The position numbers and the translations under genes are program-made. Shown here piece after piece: positions 1 through 8,436 of a stretch of DNA of 45,411 nucleotides. The stretch's first letter is position 1. The number at the start of each line of letters is the position of its first letter. This stretch comes from CAZMVU01 sp964569295 (GTDB taxonomy: Bacteria > Hydrogenedentota > Hydrogenedentia > Hydrogenedentales > JAGMZX01), in the NCBI GenBank assembly GCA_964569295.1, contig CAZMVU010000013.1, positions 1 to 45,411 of the forward strand. The letters run 5' to 3'. The notes beneath the pieces were generated by a model. It saw only the letters and a program-made list of their open reading frames with translations. It was not told the origin of the DNA and ran no database searches.

Positions 1-136
1 GCAATAGCGGTGGCAAGCCACCGCAGTCCAAAGTAGCGCCTACGGCATGGCTATCGCGGCCGCACATGGGTATTCGCTATCACGGCGCAGATTGCCGAAC
101 CAAGTCCGCCCCCTTGCGCCATACGGCTAAAGAATT
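1..136 (-). repeat. Dispersed repeat, copy A (inverted relative to copy B)
   Basis: Bases 1-136 match the reverse complement of 45039-45174 without gaps; I count 113 of 136 identical. Bases 1-34 match exactly and contain the hairpin GCGGTGGC-AA-GCCACCGC. The repeat may continue left of the window. Its unequal conservation (perfect at the palindromic end, decayed elsewhere) suggests a REP-like or non-autonomous mobile sequence; no transposase is visible in the window. Confidence 0.85.
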
Positions 137-536
137 ACACATTTCGATTCCTGGAATCTCCCCTGCGCTTTGGCTATCATAGCCTTTCTTCGGGTGCAGT
201 TCTCCTGCTACCGATGTGCTGGGTTCTTTCAATGACAAGGACGGGTAAGCAAAACGGGAGTGACACAAACGAGGGAGTCCGCGCGTGTCGCGCCGGCTTG
301 TCCTCCGTAGCGCCTTGGCGAAGTGGGAAGCGTCTTCGCGCAACAGGAAATGAGACGGGTCTTGCCCTGGTTTTACGGTGTTGCCGAAAAGCACCGCTCA
401 TTATCCAAAATTGCGCAAGTACGGGAAAAGCCCCTGCTCGCGGACGCGCGAGGACAATCCGCCTTTTGCTTCACTTTTTGTTATGAAGCGGTAGTAGAAG
501 AACTGCACCCCTTTCTTACAACACAGGATTCTTTCT
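137..536. other. Gene-free region upstream of the GH32 gene
   Basis: Only short overlapping frames are found here, with no ribosome-binding site or recognisable motif. At 301-328 an imperfect REP-like hairpin is centred on CGCC-TT-GGCG. The last bases hold the AGGA ribosome-binding site of the GH32 gene. I see no clear promoter, although the GH32-oxidoreductase operon must start transcription somewhere here. Confidence 0.5.
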
Positions 537-2048
537 ATGAGTGACAGGGCGCTCTTGCGATTCTTACTCTCTGTTTGCCTGCTCTTAGCTCTTATTTCCC
601 CGGCAGACGCGGCCACAGACGCCGCGGCGTTCGACGCCATCCACGCCCAGGCGATCGAGAAGGCCAACGCGTCCGTTGCCGAGGCCATCGAGCAGGCCCA
701 GGCCGACCCGCACTACCCGATTTACCACCTGCGCCCACCCGCGTACTGGATCAACGACCCGAACGGCCCGGTGTACTTCGACGGCAAGTACCACATGTTC
801 TTCCAGCACAACCCCTACGGCGACAAGTGGGGAAACATGTCGTGGGCACACGCGGTCTCGGAGGACCTGGTGCACTGGGAGCACTGGCCCATCGCGCTGA
901 CGCCCAACCCGGACAGCTACGACAAGGGCGGCATCTTCTCCGGGTGCTGCGTGGTCCATGACGGCGTGCCCACGATTCTCTACACGGGCGTCAGCCCCCA
1001 GGTGCAGGCCATTGCCACGAGCACCGACGGCATGCGCACCTGGACCAAGCACCCGGCGAATCCCGTGGTGGCCGATCCCCCGCTCGAAGACCTCGAGGGT
1101 TTCCGCGACCCCTACGCCTGGCAGGAAGACGGCGTGTGGTACATCCTCATCGGCGGGGGCATCCGGGGCGAGGGCGGCGCGGCGCTGCTCTACCGTTCGG
1201 AAGACCTCGTGGACTGGGAGTACCTGCACCCGCTGTGCGTGGGCTTCGCCAAGAACTGGGAATGCCCGAACTTCTTCCCGCTGGGCGATAAGCATGTGCT
1301 CGTGGTCTCGCCCCATGGCGACGTGCGCTATGCCTTCGGCGACTACGACAAGAAGTCCCACACCTTCGCCCCCGGGGAATGGCATCGGCTCGACATTGCG
1401 GAGGGCGGGCCCTTTTATGCGCCCAACTCGATGTTCGCACCCGACGGACGCCTCCTGCTCTGGGGTTGGATTCGCGGCGCCGGCGGCGAAGGTTACCCGT
1501 GGAACGGCTGCCTCACCCTACCCCGCGTACTGACCCGGCGCGATGACGGCCGCCTCGGCATCGAGCCGGCGGCGGAGCTCGCGGCCTTGCGGCAAGACCA
1601 TTTCGGCGCGCAAGACATTGTGCTTGACGGCCGGCGCCCGGAAAGGATCGATGCCGAAGGCGACGCCATCGAAATCCTGCTCGATATCGACGTGGGCAAT
1701 GCGGAAGCGGTAGGCATCGAAGTGCGCCAGAAGCGCCTGGGCGCGGACGCCGTGCGCATCGAATACGACAACATCGCGCACCGGCTCTCGGCGGGTGAGC
1801 ATAGCGGTGATTTCCAGGTGCTGCCCGGGGAGGACGAACTGAAACTTCACGTGTTCCTCGACAAGTCTGTAATCGAGGTGTACGCCAACGGGCGCGCCGC
1901 ACTGACCACGCGCATTTACCCCGACGAAAACGCCCAAGGCATCGCCCTGTACAGCAAGGGCCGGCCGGCCACAGTCCGCAGTGTGGACGTGTGGAACCTC
2001 GGGAGCATCTGGCCAGCTGATGACGATCACAAGGAGACCGCACCATGA
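537..2048 (+). CDS. Secreted glycoside hydrolase family 32 (sucrose/fructan hydrolase)
   Basis: A 503-residue GH32 enzyme that hydrolyses beta-fructofuranosidic bonds (sucrose, inulin or levan). Residues 1-26 are a Sec signal peptide ending in ADA. The five-bladed catalytic domain carries the family hallmarks: WINDPNG at 71-77 with nucleophile Asp74, RDP at 190-192 (transition-state Asp), and WECP at 241-244 with acid/base Glu242. Residues about 360-490 form the usual C-terminal beta-sandwich, with DKSVIEVYANG. The ATG has an AGGA site nine bases upstream. The stop overlaps the next start as ATGA, so it is translationally coupled to the oxidoreductase. Exo or endo action and the exact fructan cannot be read from sequence. 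Confidence 0.93.
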   Translation: MSDRALLRFLLSVCLLLALISPADAATDAAAFDAIHAQAIEKANASVAEAIEQAQADPHYPIYHLRPPAYWINDPNGPVYFDGKYHMFFQHNPYGDKWGNMSWAHAVSEDLVHWEHWPIALTPNPDSYDKGGIFSGCCVVHDGVPTILYTGVSPQVQAIATSTDGMRTWTKHPANPVVADPPLEDLEGFRDPYAWQEDGVWYILIGGGIRGEGGAALLYRSEDLVDWEYLHPLCVGFAKNWECPNFFPLGDKHVLVVSPHGDVRYAFGDYDKKSHTFAPGEWHRLDIAEGGPFYAPNSMFAPDGRLLLWGWIRGAGGEGYPWNGCLTLPRVLTRRDDGRLGIEPAAELAALRQDHFGAQDIVLDGRRPERIDAEGDAIEILLDIDVGNAEAVGIEVRQKRLGADAVRIEYDNIAHRLSAGEHSGDFQVLPGEDELKLHVFLDKSVIEVYANGRAALTTRIYPDENAQGIALYSKGRPATVRSVDVWNLGSIWPADDDHKETAP

Positions 2049-3325
2049 GCAGTATGACCCGCCGCCGTTTCTTCACGACCACCGCCGCGCTCACCGCCGC
2101 CGCCGCCATCGGACCGCGCGCCTACGCGGCCAACGAGACCATCAACGTAGGGGTTATCGGGTGCCGGGTCCGCGGGCACCAAGTGGCCAACTACATGCGC
2201 CGCGCCGGTGGTTTCCACATTGCCACCATTTGCGACTGCGACACACGCATGATTGCGGAAGCGGAGAAGGAACTGCGCAGCCTGCGGTTCGATCCACCCA
2301 AGAGTGAAACCGACTTCCGGCGGCTGCTCGACGACCCGGACCTCGACGCGATTGTCGTGGCCACGCCGGACCACTGGCACGCCTGCATGGCCATCATGGC
2401 GCTGGATGCGGGCAAGCACGTCTACGTCGAGAAACCGGCGTCCTTCAATATCAAAGACGGCAAGGCCATGGTCGCCGCGCAGAAGAAGCACCCAAAGCTC
2501 GTCATGCAGGTAGGCACGCAGCAACGCAGCGGCGAGCATTTCAACGCGGCGCGCCAGTACATTGCGGAGGGCAACCTCGGCCAGATCGGTTTCTGCCGCG
2601 CCACCATGATCGGCCACCGGCACCTCGTGCATGCCGTGCCGGACACCGAGCCGCCGCAGGAACTCGACTACGACATGTGGTGCGGACCGGCGCCCATGCC
2701 GCCTTACAACGAGGAACTGCTCCACTACAACTGGCACTTCCGCTATGACTATGGCACCGGCGACATGGGCAACTGGGGCGCCCACTGGCTCGACGTCATG
2801 CGGTGGCTGTGCGATCTCGACCTGCCCACCTCGGTCTCCGGATATGGCCAGGACCTCGTGAAAGACGCCAAGGAATGGCCCGACACCCAGACCGTCATGT
2901 ACCAGTTCCCGGGCACCACCATGGTGTGGGAGCAGCGCCACTGGAACAACGTCGGCCCCGGCGCCGGCAAAGGAAACTGCTGCGAGTTCGTGGGCGACAA
3001 AGGCGCCCTTCTCATCGACCGCAATGGTTGGACCACCTATGAGCGCAACGACGACTACCGCCCCGATCGCCACGGCGACTCCGAAATCAACGTGGCCCAT
3101 GCGGAAAGCTTTGCGAACGCCATTCGCGAAGGCGGTCAGCCCAACACGCCCATCGAAGAGGGGGTGAAGTCCGCCACCCTGTGCCACCTGGGCAACATTG
3201 CCGCGCGCCTCGGTCGGTCGGTCACCTTCGATCCCAACGCCCAGACCATCACCGGCGACGATGAGGCCATCGCCATGATGTCCCGCGATTACCGTGCCCC
3301 CTGGAATCTCGGCGATTACGCATAA
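2045..3325 (+). CDS. Tat-exported Gfo/Idh/MocA family oxidoreductase
   Basis: A 426-residue NAD(P)-dependent sugar-type dehydrogenase. The N terminus has a twin-arginine signal (TRRRFF at 5-10, hydrophobic TTAALTAAAAIG, cleavage near AYA), placing it in the periplasm or envelope. The Rossmann fold begins at residue 33, with GVIGCRVRG as the nucleotide-binding loop; EKP at 129-131 holds the conserved catalytic Lys. The C-terminal half is the usual alpha/beta substrate domain, with the DYGTGDMGNWGAHWLD segment typical of Tat-type members. It starts inside the GH32 stop codon, so the two probably act on one carbohydrate pathway. Family members of this exported type often carry their cofactor tightly bound; the substrate is unknown. 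Confidence 0.92.
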   Translation: MSSMTRRRFFTTTAALTAAAAIGPRAYAANETINVGVIGCRVRGHQVANYMRRAGGFHIATICDCDTRMIAEAEKELRSLRFDPPKSETDFRRLLDDPDLDAIVVATPDHWHACMAIMALDAGKHVYVEKPASFNIKDGKAMVAAQKKHPKLVMQVGTQQRSGEHFNAARQYIAEGNLGQIGFCRATMIGHRHLVHAVPDTEPPQELDYDMWCGPAPMPPYNEELLHYNWHFRYDYGTGDMGNWGAHWLDVMRWLCDLDLPTSVSGYGQDLVKDAKEWPDTQTVMYQFPGTTMVWEQRHWNNVGPGAGKGNCCEFVGDKGALLIDRNGWTTYERNDDYRPDRHGDSEINVAHAESFANAIREGGQPNTPIEEGVKSATLCHLGNIAARLGRSVTFDPNAQTITGDDEAIAMMSRDYRAPWNLGDYA

Positions 3326-3385
3326 GCGCTGAACAGCCCCATACATTGCTTATCGTTTGGCATGGTCAGTAGTGTCCAAGACAAT

Positions 3386-3428
3386 CGGGGGGTGAACCGT
3401 CCCGTTGGCAAGCAAGCGGTTCCCCCGG
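3386..3428. terminator. Stem-loop between convergent genes
   Basis: The arms CGGGGGGTGAACCG (3386-3399) and CGGTTCCCCCGG (3417-3428) pair over about 10 bp with a two-base bulge. The element lies between the oxidoreductase stop (3325) and the stop of the convergent PHP gene (3526). No T-tract follows on either strand, so a terminator role is only suggested by position. Confidence 0.35.
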
Positions 3429-3525
3429 ACTCCCTTCCCAGAAAAAGAACCTTGTGTCTTCACCGTCCACGAGCACGGATGGCGTCGCAAGCGCGCAACC
3501 TTCGAGAACCGGCCGGACCATGGCC

Positions 3526-4869
3526 TCACGCATTGAGCAAGGAAAGTACCTGTTCGGGCGTGGAAGCGGGATTCACCTCGGCCAGGGGAACATCGAATCC
3601 GGGATGCAGCAATTCGCCGGCCCGGTGGAAAAACGCGTTCTTCTTGTGTACGTCATCGGCGAACTGCTGTTTCGCCCAACTGCCGAGGTAGCCCATACCC
3701 GCGTGGGCGTGCAGCCGGGTGTGGGCGTGCAGGATGTGCATGCCCCGGCTGAAGGCGGGGAGGAGCGGTTGCAGCGCTTCCGCATCGAAATCGTCGACGA
3801 AGCGCTGGCCGTAGGCGTTCATCTCCGTGCCGATGAGGATGGGCAGGCCGCGCGCTTCGGCGGTGGACACGAAGGCATGGAGCCTGGCGACTTTTTCGTC
3901 GCGTGTGGCGGCATCGGCGATGTTCCAGTTGCGGTCGGGAATGATGTTTGCCGCCGCGACACCGGTGGCCTGCATGGCATCCAGCAGTTCATCCATGGCC
4001 GCTTCGCCCGCCGAAGTGCCGTCGAGAAAGGTGAAAGTGGGCAATGCACCGTTGTCGCGTGCGAAGCGGCTCACGTCCGCGAGCGTTGGAAAATCAGGGC
4101 CCGCGGGTTGCACATAACCCACGCCGCCTTTTTTCATGGTCTTCTTCCGGATAAGCCCCTGCATGGCGGGGGGATCGTCCAGCACGGCACGCACTTGCGG
4201 CGCATCGACACCGAGCTTGTCCGCGAAATAGGCCACACGCGCCTCGGCCTCGGGAAACACCGCTCGTGCCTTCTGCTCGAGGGCGACGCAAACATGGCGC
4301 TCGGTCGCGTTGCCCGCGGGCGTCAGCGGTTGTATGTCGCGCGCGAAATCGAGATCGAGCTCGGCGAGGTAAGCGCCCACACGCTCGGCCAGGGCCTTGG
4401 TGCGCAGATTGGCCGTTTCCTTGAACGCGTCGAGCTGCTGAGGGTTCGTAGCCCACGAACTGGTGAAGCCCGTGCCCATGTGGTAGGCGATGCCCGGCTC
4501 GCCCGGCGAGTTGATTTGCCGATCAGCAAACGGCGCCACATAGACGCGCGTCTCGAAGCCGGCACAGGCGCGCAGGCCAAGCGACTTACAGGCCGAGAGG
4601 AATTCATCTATCCCATCAAGCACATCGAAATCGACAAGCCCCATGGCGCACAGCCCCTTGCAACGGCCGAGCCACGCCAGTTTCGTGGGCGAATAGCCGT
4701 AGCCGTTGAACGAAAAGAAACTGTGGCAATGCAGGTTGAACGCCTGGCCCGGTTCCGGCAGCGTGATGCTGCCCTTGGCAACCATTTCGAGCAGGCCATG
4801 AAAGGCCTCTTGGCGCCGTTGTGGGTCGAAGTCGTCGAGTTGCGCTTCGAGCGCCTCGCGTCTGGACAT
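3526..4869 (-). CDS. PHP-domain protein (putative metal-dependent phosphoesterase)
   Basis: A 447-residue soluble protein. After a helical N-terminal stretch, residues 45-65 carry NLHCHSFFS, the first HxH metal-binding motif of the PHP (polymerase and histidinol phosphatase) fold, followed by GLVDFDVLDGIDEF and AGFETRV, matching PHP motifs II and III. A later ILIGTEMNAYGQ and the HAHTRLHAHAGMG segment can supply further ligands. It has no signal peptide, so it is cytosolic. It is longer than the histidinol-phosphatase type and has no polymerase domain, so the phosphoester substrate is unknown. A GGGAG site lies about 10 bases before the ATG. It is monocistronic and convergent with the oxidoreductase. 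Confidence 0.82.
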   Translation of the reverse strand: MSRREALEAQLDDFDPQRRQEAFHGLLEMVAKGSITLPEPGQAFNLHCHSFFSFNGYGYSPTKLAWLGRCKGLCAMGLVDFDVLDGIDEFLSACKSLGLRACAGFETRVYVAPFADRQINSPGEPGIAYHMGTGFTSSWATNPQQLDAFKETANLRTKALAERVGAYLAELDLDFARDIQPLTPAGNATERHVCVALEQKARAVFPEAEARVAYFADKLGVDAPQVRAVLDDPPAMQGLIRKKTMKKGGVGYVQPAGPDFPTLADVSRFARDNGALPTFTFLDGTSAGEAAMDELLDAMQATGVAAANIIPDRNWNIADAATRDEKVARLHAFVSTAEARGLPILIGTEMNAYGQRFVDDFDAEALQPLLPAFSRGMHILHAHTRLHAHAGMGYLGSWAKQQFADDVHKKNAFFHRAGELLHPGFDVPLAEVNPASTPEQVLSLLNA

Positions 4870-5032
4870 GGTAAGAGCACTCCCGCGGTTCGTGATGGAT
4901 CGATGATCTTAGCGAAACGGCGCGGCGCGGGGTTTCCAAGCGGGCACACGGTACCGAGGCAGGCGCCCTACATGTGAAGGCGGGCGGTTGAAGGTTCGAG
5001 CGCCCCCCTACAAGCGGGCGAGCCCGCAGGCG

Positions 5033-5269
5033 TTAACTTACTACAGCGTCGCTGGCTTCTTCCAAACCAGGTTCCACGTCGCAACCGGCGGCCTCTTCCG
5101 CAGCCGCCATTTCTTCCCGGCCCAGTTTCTCGCAAAGGGCTACCCACTCCGCATCGGACATGTTGTCGAATTCGCCGCTGTCAAGGGCGGCGGCACACAA
5201 CTCCTGTTCCCGCCGGGTGGCCTCGGAAGTGGTCAAACGGATTCCCTGTCCATGATGATTGCGGCTCAT
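5033..5269 (-). CDS. Small acidic hypothetical protein
   Basis: 78 residues, not recognised. The middle is acidic and Ala/Glu-rich (DNMSDAEWVALCEKLGREEMAAAEEA). The ATG has a GAGG site seven bases upstream, and the gene follows the lysine-rich small protein by 36 bp on the same strand, so the two are probably cotranscribed. The high GC at third codon positions supports coding. No membrane segment or signal is visible. Confidence 0.6.
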   Translation of the reverse strand: MSRNHHGQGIRLTTSEATRREQELCAAALDSGEFDNMSDAEWVALCEKLGREEMAAAEEAAGCDVEPGLEEASDAVVS

Positions 5270-5305
5270 TGCCGTACCTCAGTGAAGGCCCCCGCCCACG
5301 CGCGT

Positions 5306-5476
5306 TCACTCATTGTTTTCCCCGCCATCCGTAGTATCCTGCGGCGCATCCTCAGGGGACTCGGGGTTGGTTTCTTCTTCTTTTCGGGCCAGCTTGCGCT
5401 GTTTCTTTTCCGTCTTCTTGCGCTGCTTGGCCAGTTCCTTTTGCCGTTTCTGTTGCGCATACTGAGATCGGGCCAT
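5306..5476 (-). CDS. Small lysine-rich coiled-coil-like protein
   Basis: 56 residues: a strongly basic N-terminal helix (MARSQYAQQKRQKEL then repeated KKxxKKxRKLxRK) and an acidic Pro/Glu/Asp tail. I place the start at the ATG at 5476, which has GAAGGGGG eight bases upstream; an in-frame TTG five codons earlier would lie on that site. Small Lys-rich proteins of this look often sit beside cold-shock or RRM genes and are suspected nucleic-acid binders. That role is inferred from charge and context only. It lies downstream of the RRM terminator, so it likely has its own promoter. Confidence 0.65.
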   Translation of the reverse strand: MARSQYAQQKRQKELAKQRKKTEKKQRKLARKEEETNPESPEDAPQDTTDGGENNE

Positions 5477-5550
5477 TCGCACCCCCTTCAAGGTGTGCCA
5501 TCAAAAGCGCGGCGCGCGCTCGCGGATTGACCAGAGTCATGCAACCCCGG

Positions 5551-5593
5551 AATGAAAATGACCGCCGGGCGGATACCTACACCCGCCCGGCGG
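5551..5593 (-). terminator. Rho-independent terminator of the RRM gene
   Basis: A perfect 11-bp stem CCGCCGGGCGG (5562-5572) / CCGCCCGGCGG (5583-5593) with a 10-base loop. Read on the minus strand it begins 18 bases after the RRM stop and is followed by TCATTTTCATT, a T-rich tail. Confidence 0.78.
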
Positions 5594-5611
5594 CACACAG
5601 TGGCGAGAAGA

Positions 5612-5902
5612 TTAGTAGCGGCGTCCGCCGCCGCCGCCGCCGCCGCCGGAATTGCGGTCGCGCTTCGGACGCGCTTCATTCACCGTAATGGAACGGCCAT
5701 CGAGGTCCTTCCCATTAAGGGCCGAGATAGCGCTCTGTGCTTCGTCGGAGTTCGGCATTTCCACGAATCCGAACCCACGCGAGCGGCCCGTTTCCCGGTC
5801 CGAGATTACACGTGCATCATCGACGGTGCCGAATTCGGCGAAGGCGTCGCGAAGGTTCTCATCACGGGTGTCGTACGACAGATTTCCTACATAGATGTTC
5901 AT
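5612..5902 (-). CDS. RRM-type RNA-binding protein
   Basis: 96 residues, a single RNA-recognition motif plus a glycine-rich tail. RNP2 is IYVGNL at 3-8 and RNP1 is RGFGFVEM near residues 41-48; their aromatic residues stack on RNA. The C terminus is basic, then a run of eight Gly ending RRY, encoded by a GCC/CGG-rich tract at 5615-5650. The ATG at 5902 has AAAGGA upstream; a longer upstream frame exists but lacks the fold. Bacterial proteins of this size and shape are cold- or stress-induced RNA chaperones in cyanobacteria and deltaproteobacteria. A leader of about 150 nt and a strong terminator fit a monocistronic, post-transcriptionally regulated gene. Confidence 0.93.
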   Translation of the reverse strand: MNIYVGNLSYDTRDENLRDAFAEFGTVDDARVISDRETGRSRGFGFVEMPNSDEAQSAISALNGKDLDGRSITVNEARPKRDRNSGGGGGGGGRRY

Positions 5903-6059
5903 TCGAAGATCCTTTCCAGAGCTTCTTCCAGCGTTGGTGCATACATCGGAGCCATGCCTAATCCGGATTGCGCAGGAAGCGATACGAGAACGCTGTCTGG
6001 TAGGATCAGAGCCAGGTCGGTGCAGCAAACGAACACGCCCTTGCGTGCTCTTTGCCGAT

Positions 6060-6088
6060 AGCATACAGCATTATGCACAAAAACGCAA
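6060..6088 (-). promoter_or_regulatory. Putative promoter of the RRM gene
   Basis: On the minus strand TTGCGT (6083-6088), a 17-base spacer and TATGCT (6060-6065) form a modest sigma70-type match. Transcription would start near 6053 and give a leader of about 150 nt. That leader begins with the small hairpin CACGC-aagg-GCGTG (about 6030-6044). Confidence 0.4.
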
Positions 6089-6191
6089 CCTTGTCATAAG
6101 ACTTTCGTTGCCGGGAGAGCCGGGGCCCGGTTGGCATGCCCCACACCCGCCCCACGAGCTGCTGCGCCCGTTATACGGCAGCTATCGCCAC

Positions 6192-6404
6192 ATGCGCCAC
6201 GCACACACTACGGCCGAGAAATTCGCGGCCGTCACCGCCGAATTCATCCGCGAGATACGCTTCACGCCCGCCCCATACGCGGGCATGGTGCGTGTGTCCT
6301 GGGTAGACACGCTCGGCACGCCGCGCTACACCTGGCGCATCGCCTATTCCGCTGAATGCGGGGGCGGCTTGCGCGGGATCAGCGTTTCAGCGTCAGAAAG
6401 GTAA
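6192..6404 (+). CDS. Doubtful small ORF, convergent with gspM
   Basis: 70 residues from an ATG at 6192; the same frame stays open upstream to a TTG at 6108. The third-position GC is high and the amino-acid mix looks natural (TAEKFAAVTAEFIREI, then RVSWVDTLG). However, no good ribosome-binding site or known domain is visible, and the last 26 bases overlap the end of gspM on the other strand. It may be a real small gene or a decayed fragment. Confidence 0.3.
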   Translation: MRHAHTTAEKFAAVTAEFIREIRFTPAPYAGMVRVSWVDTLGTPRYTWRIAYSAECGGGLRGISVSASER

Positions 6405-6900
6405 TGGAGAGGTCGAGGCCTTGGCGGCGGTTGCTCGGCCCCAGGCTGCTCATGCTGTACACCACGATGAGCTGGTTCGCGCTGTAGACCTCATGGAACA
6501 AGTCAATACATTGTTCGAGGGACATGCCGGTCACTTCCATGCCGACCAAATCAACATTATCGAGGCCGCGGGGCGCTGGCTTGTTCTCGATCCCGGCCTG
6601 TGACAGGCCGACCCGGCTCTTCACGCCGTCGAGGAATTGCAGGAGACTGAACGATTGGCCACGGCGGTCGAGCGCTTCTTCGATCCAGCGCTGACTTTCG
6701 ACACGGCGCGCCTCGTCGAGCAGGATGCTGCGGGTGAGGTTGAGATCCGAGCGCAGTTTCTCAACCCGTTGCTCACTCTCGCGGTAATCACGCAGTGGCC
6801 CCGAGGGGATGTAGAGCAGGCCGGCGATCACCAGCATAATCGCCAGAGCGGCAACGCCAATGCCGACCTGTTCCTGCTTGTCGAGCTTAATTTTCGCCAT
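6379..6900 (-). CDS. gspM: T2SS inner-membrane protein GspM/PilO-like
   Basis: 173 residues. A short basic cytoplasmic N terminus is followed by one TM helix (about 15-32, VAALAIMLVIAGLLY), a helical stretch and a small alpha/beta (ferredoxin-like) C-terminal domain, the layout of GspM and PilO. In the T2SS it partners GspL in the inner-membrane platform and lets the ATPase communicate with the pseudopilus. The ATG at 6900 has an AGGAGA site and overlaps the end of gspL by 14 bp. It is the last gene of the locus. Sequence similarity in this family is low, so the call rests on topology and position. Confidence 0.8.
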   Translation of the reverse strand: MAKIKLDKQEQVGIGVAALAIMLVIAGLLYIPSGPLRDYRESEQRVEKLRSDLNLTRSILLDEARRVESQRWIEEALDRRGQSFSLLQFLDGVKSRVGLSQAGIENKPAPRGLDNVDLVGMEVTGMSLEQCIDLFHEVYSANQLIVVYSMSSLGPSNRRQGLDLSITFLTLKR

Positions 6901-8350
6901 CGCCGTTCTCCTCTGCGCGGTCGATATTGATGGTGAACGTGGCGGTCTCCTCCATGCGTACCTGCGGGTCTTCGTTGAATACCATGAACTCGCATTCGCG
7001 CAGGCGGTCGAACACCTTGCGGAATTGCGCCACGTTCTCCGCTTCGCCCTGGATGCGCAGCCAAGAGCGGCCCGCGCCTGGTGGCCGTGCCTCGATCTCG
7101 TAGATCGATACCCCGTCCGCGGCCATGCGGTTCGCGATTTCACCCAGCACGTGCAGCATCGGCGGGTCACGGTAGAGCTGCATAAGCTCTTCGGACATAT
7201 CGGGCAGCCCCTGAGCTTGGAGCTCGGTCACCTCCTCCTGTACCGTGGCAATACGCGCGGCGAGTTCGCGCGCGGCCGACTCATTACGCGCGGCGCCCTG
7301 GTAGCAATAGTAGGCCCAACCCATCAGCGAGAGGAGGGCGAGACAGGCGGAAAACATGACGTGGCTTATCACACCGCGCGCGATGCTCTGCCAATCGCGC
7401 TCAAAGCGCTTGAAATCGAAGGTGCTCGGCCCGCCAGCCGCACCGAGCGCGACGCCGATCGCCGCCTCCCACGCATTGTCCGAGGCGACATAGCCTTCCT
7501 CGTCCATGGCGATCTCGTGGCCTTTCAGGCTGGCGAGCATGAGGTGATCATGCACATCCATGCCCAGGCCCGCCTCCAGAGCGGTGCGGTCTTCCTCCTC
7601 CAGCTCGATGCCGGTCACGTGCAGCGTTTCAATGGCCGCGGCTTCTTTCCAAGTGGCCAGAAAGCCCCGCAGGGTATTCTGGATTTCGCGCACACAGCCC
7701 GGCGGGTTCATGCGAATCTGCTCGCCGGTGAAATTGAGGTGGCGGAAATAGGCGAGGGTCTTGTTGTGCGTGACCGCAACAATGGCGCCGTGCTCACGCA
7801 CATGCAGCACGGCGTTGAGCCCTTTCATACCCCCCTGTCCCGCCAGCCACAGCGACGTGAGTCCGGCCGCATCGAGCCCGACAGCCTCCGCATCCAGGCC
7901 GCAGGCTGCGAGTATCGCGAGTTGCTCGTCGAGCAATTCGCGGCGGGACCCCACGGCGAGCACATCGGTCTCGCGCCGGCGCTCTTTCACGATGGTGAAG
8001 TCCACCAGCAACTCTTCGATGTTGAACGCGAGGTAAGGTTCGAGTTCGAAGGGGACGGCAGCGGCCACTTTGCGGCGCCCGCGAAATGGAATGGTGATGG
8101 TGCGCACCACGCTGAAGCGCGTCGAGGCGCACAGGACAAACGCCGCGGGGCGCGACTCGAGCCGGCTCAGAGCCTCGTCCACCGCCTGCACCAGCGCATC
8201 GAAGCGATCCTCGGGGGTGTCATAAGTGGCGTGGGCCTCTTGCAATTCCAGCACGGCCGGCAGACGGCGGCCCACACGGATCACCGCCACGCGCACGTCG
8301 TCGTGCTCGATGTCGAACTCAATGGCGCCTACTTTGGTCCCAAACAGCAT
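6887..8350 (-). CDS. gspL: T2SS platform protein GspL (PilM/PilN-like)
   Basis: 487 residues. Residues 1-310 form an actin-like cytoplasmic domain (opening GTKVGAIEFDIEH, then ASTRFSVVRTITIPF and VPFELEPYLAF, typical of PilM/GspL). One TM helix lies near 322-350, followed by a coiled-coil stretch (about 352-375) and a periplasmic ferredoxin-like domain. GspL recruits the GspE ATPase to the inner membrane and binds GspM, its downstream neighbour. The ATG follows GGGAGATGTGA. A gap of 172 bp separates it from gspK, so gspLM may be transcribed separately. Confidence 0.87.
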   Translation of the reverse strand: MLFGTKVGAIEFDIEHDDVRVAVIRVGRRLPAVLELQEAHATYDTPEDRFDALVQAVDEALSRLESRPAAFVLCASTRFSVVRTITIPFRGRRKVAAAVPFELEPYLAFNIEELLVDFTIVKERRRETDVLAVGSRRELLDEQLAILAACGLDAEAVGLDAAGLTSLWLAGQGGMKGLNAVLHVREHGAIVAVTHNKTLAYFRHLNFTGEQIRMNPPGCVREIQNTLRGFLATWKEAAAIETLHVTGIELEEEDRTALEAGLGMDVHDHLMLASLKGHEIAMDEEGYVASDNAWEAAIGVALGAAGGPSTFDFKRFERDWQSIARGVISHVMFSACLALLSLMGWAYYCYQGAARNESAARELAARIATVQEEVTELQAQGLPDMSEELMQLYRDPPMLHVLGEIANRMAADGVSIYEIEARPPGAGRSWLRIQGEAENVAQFRKVFDRLRECEFMVFNEDPQVRMEETATFTINIDRAEENGDGEN

Positions 8351-8436
8351 TCACATCTCCCTACAGTTCCAGTGCGGCCCCGCCACCGGACTTGCCGGGA
8401 CACCGCAGCCAATGCCACAGTGCCGGACCTGGCCGG

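Noticed and set aside
4983..5010. Possible tRNA T-arm (GGTTCGAG)
   Set aside because: No acceptor, D or anticodon arms can be built around it; no tRNA was found anywhere in the window.
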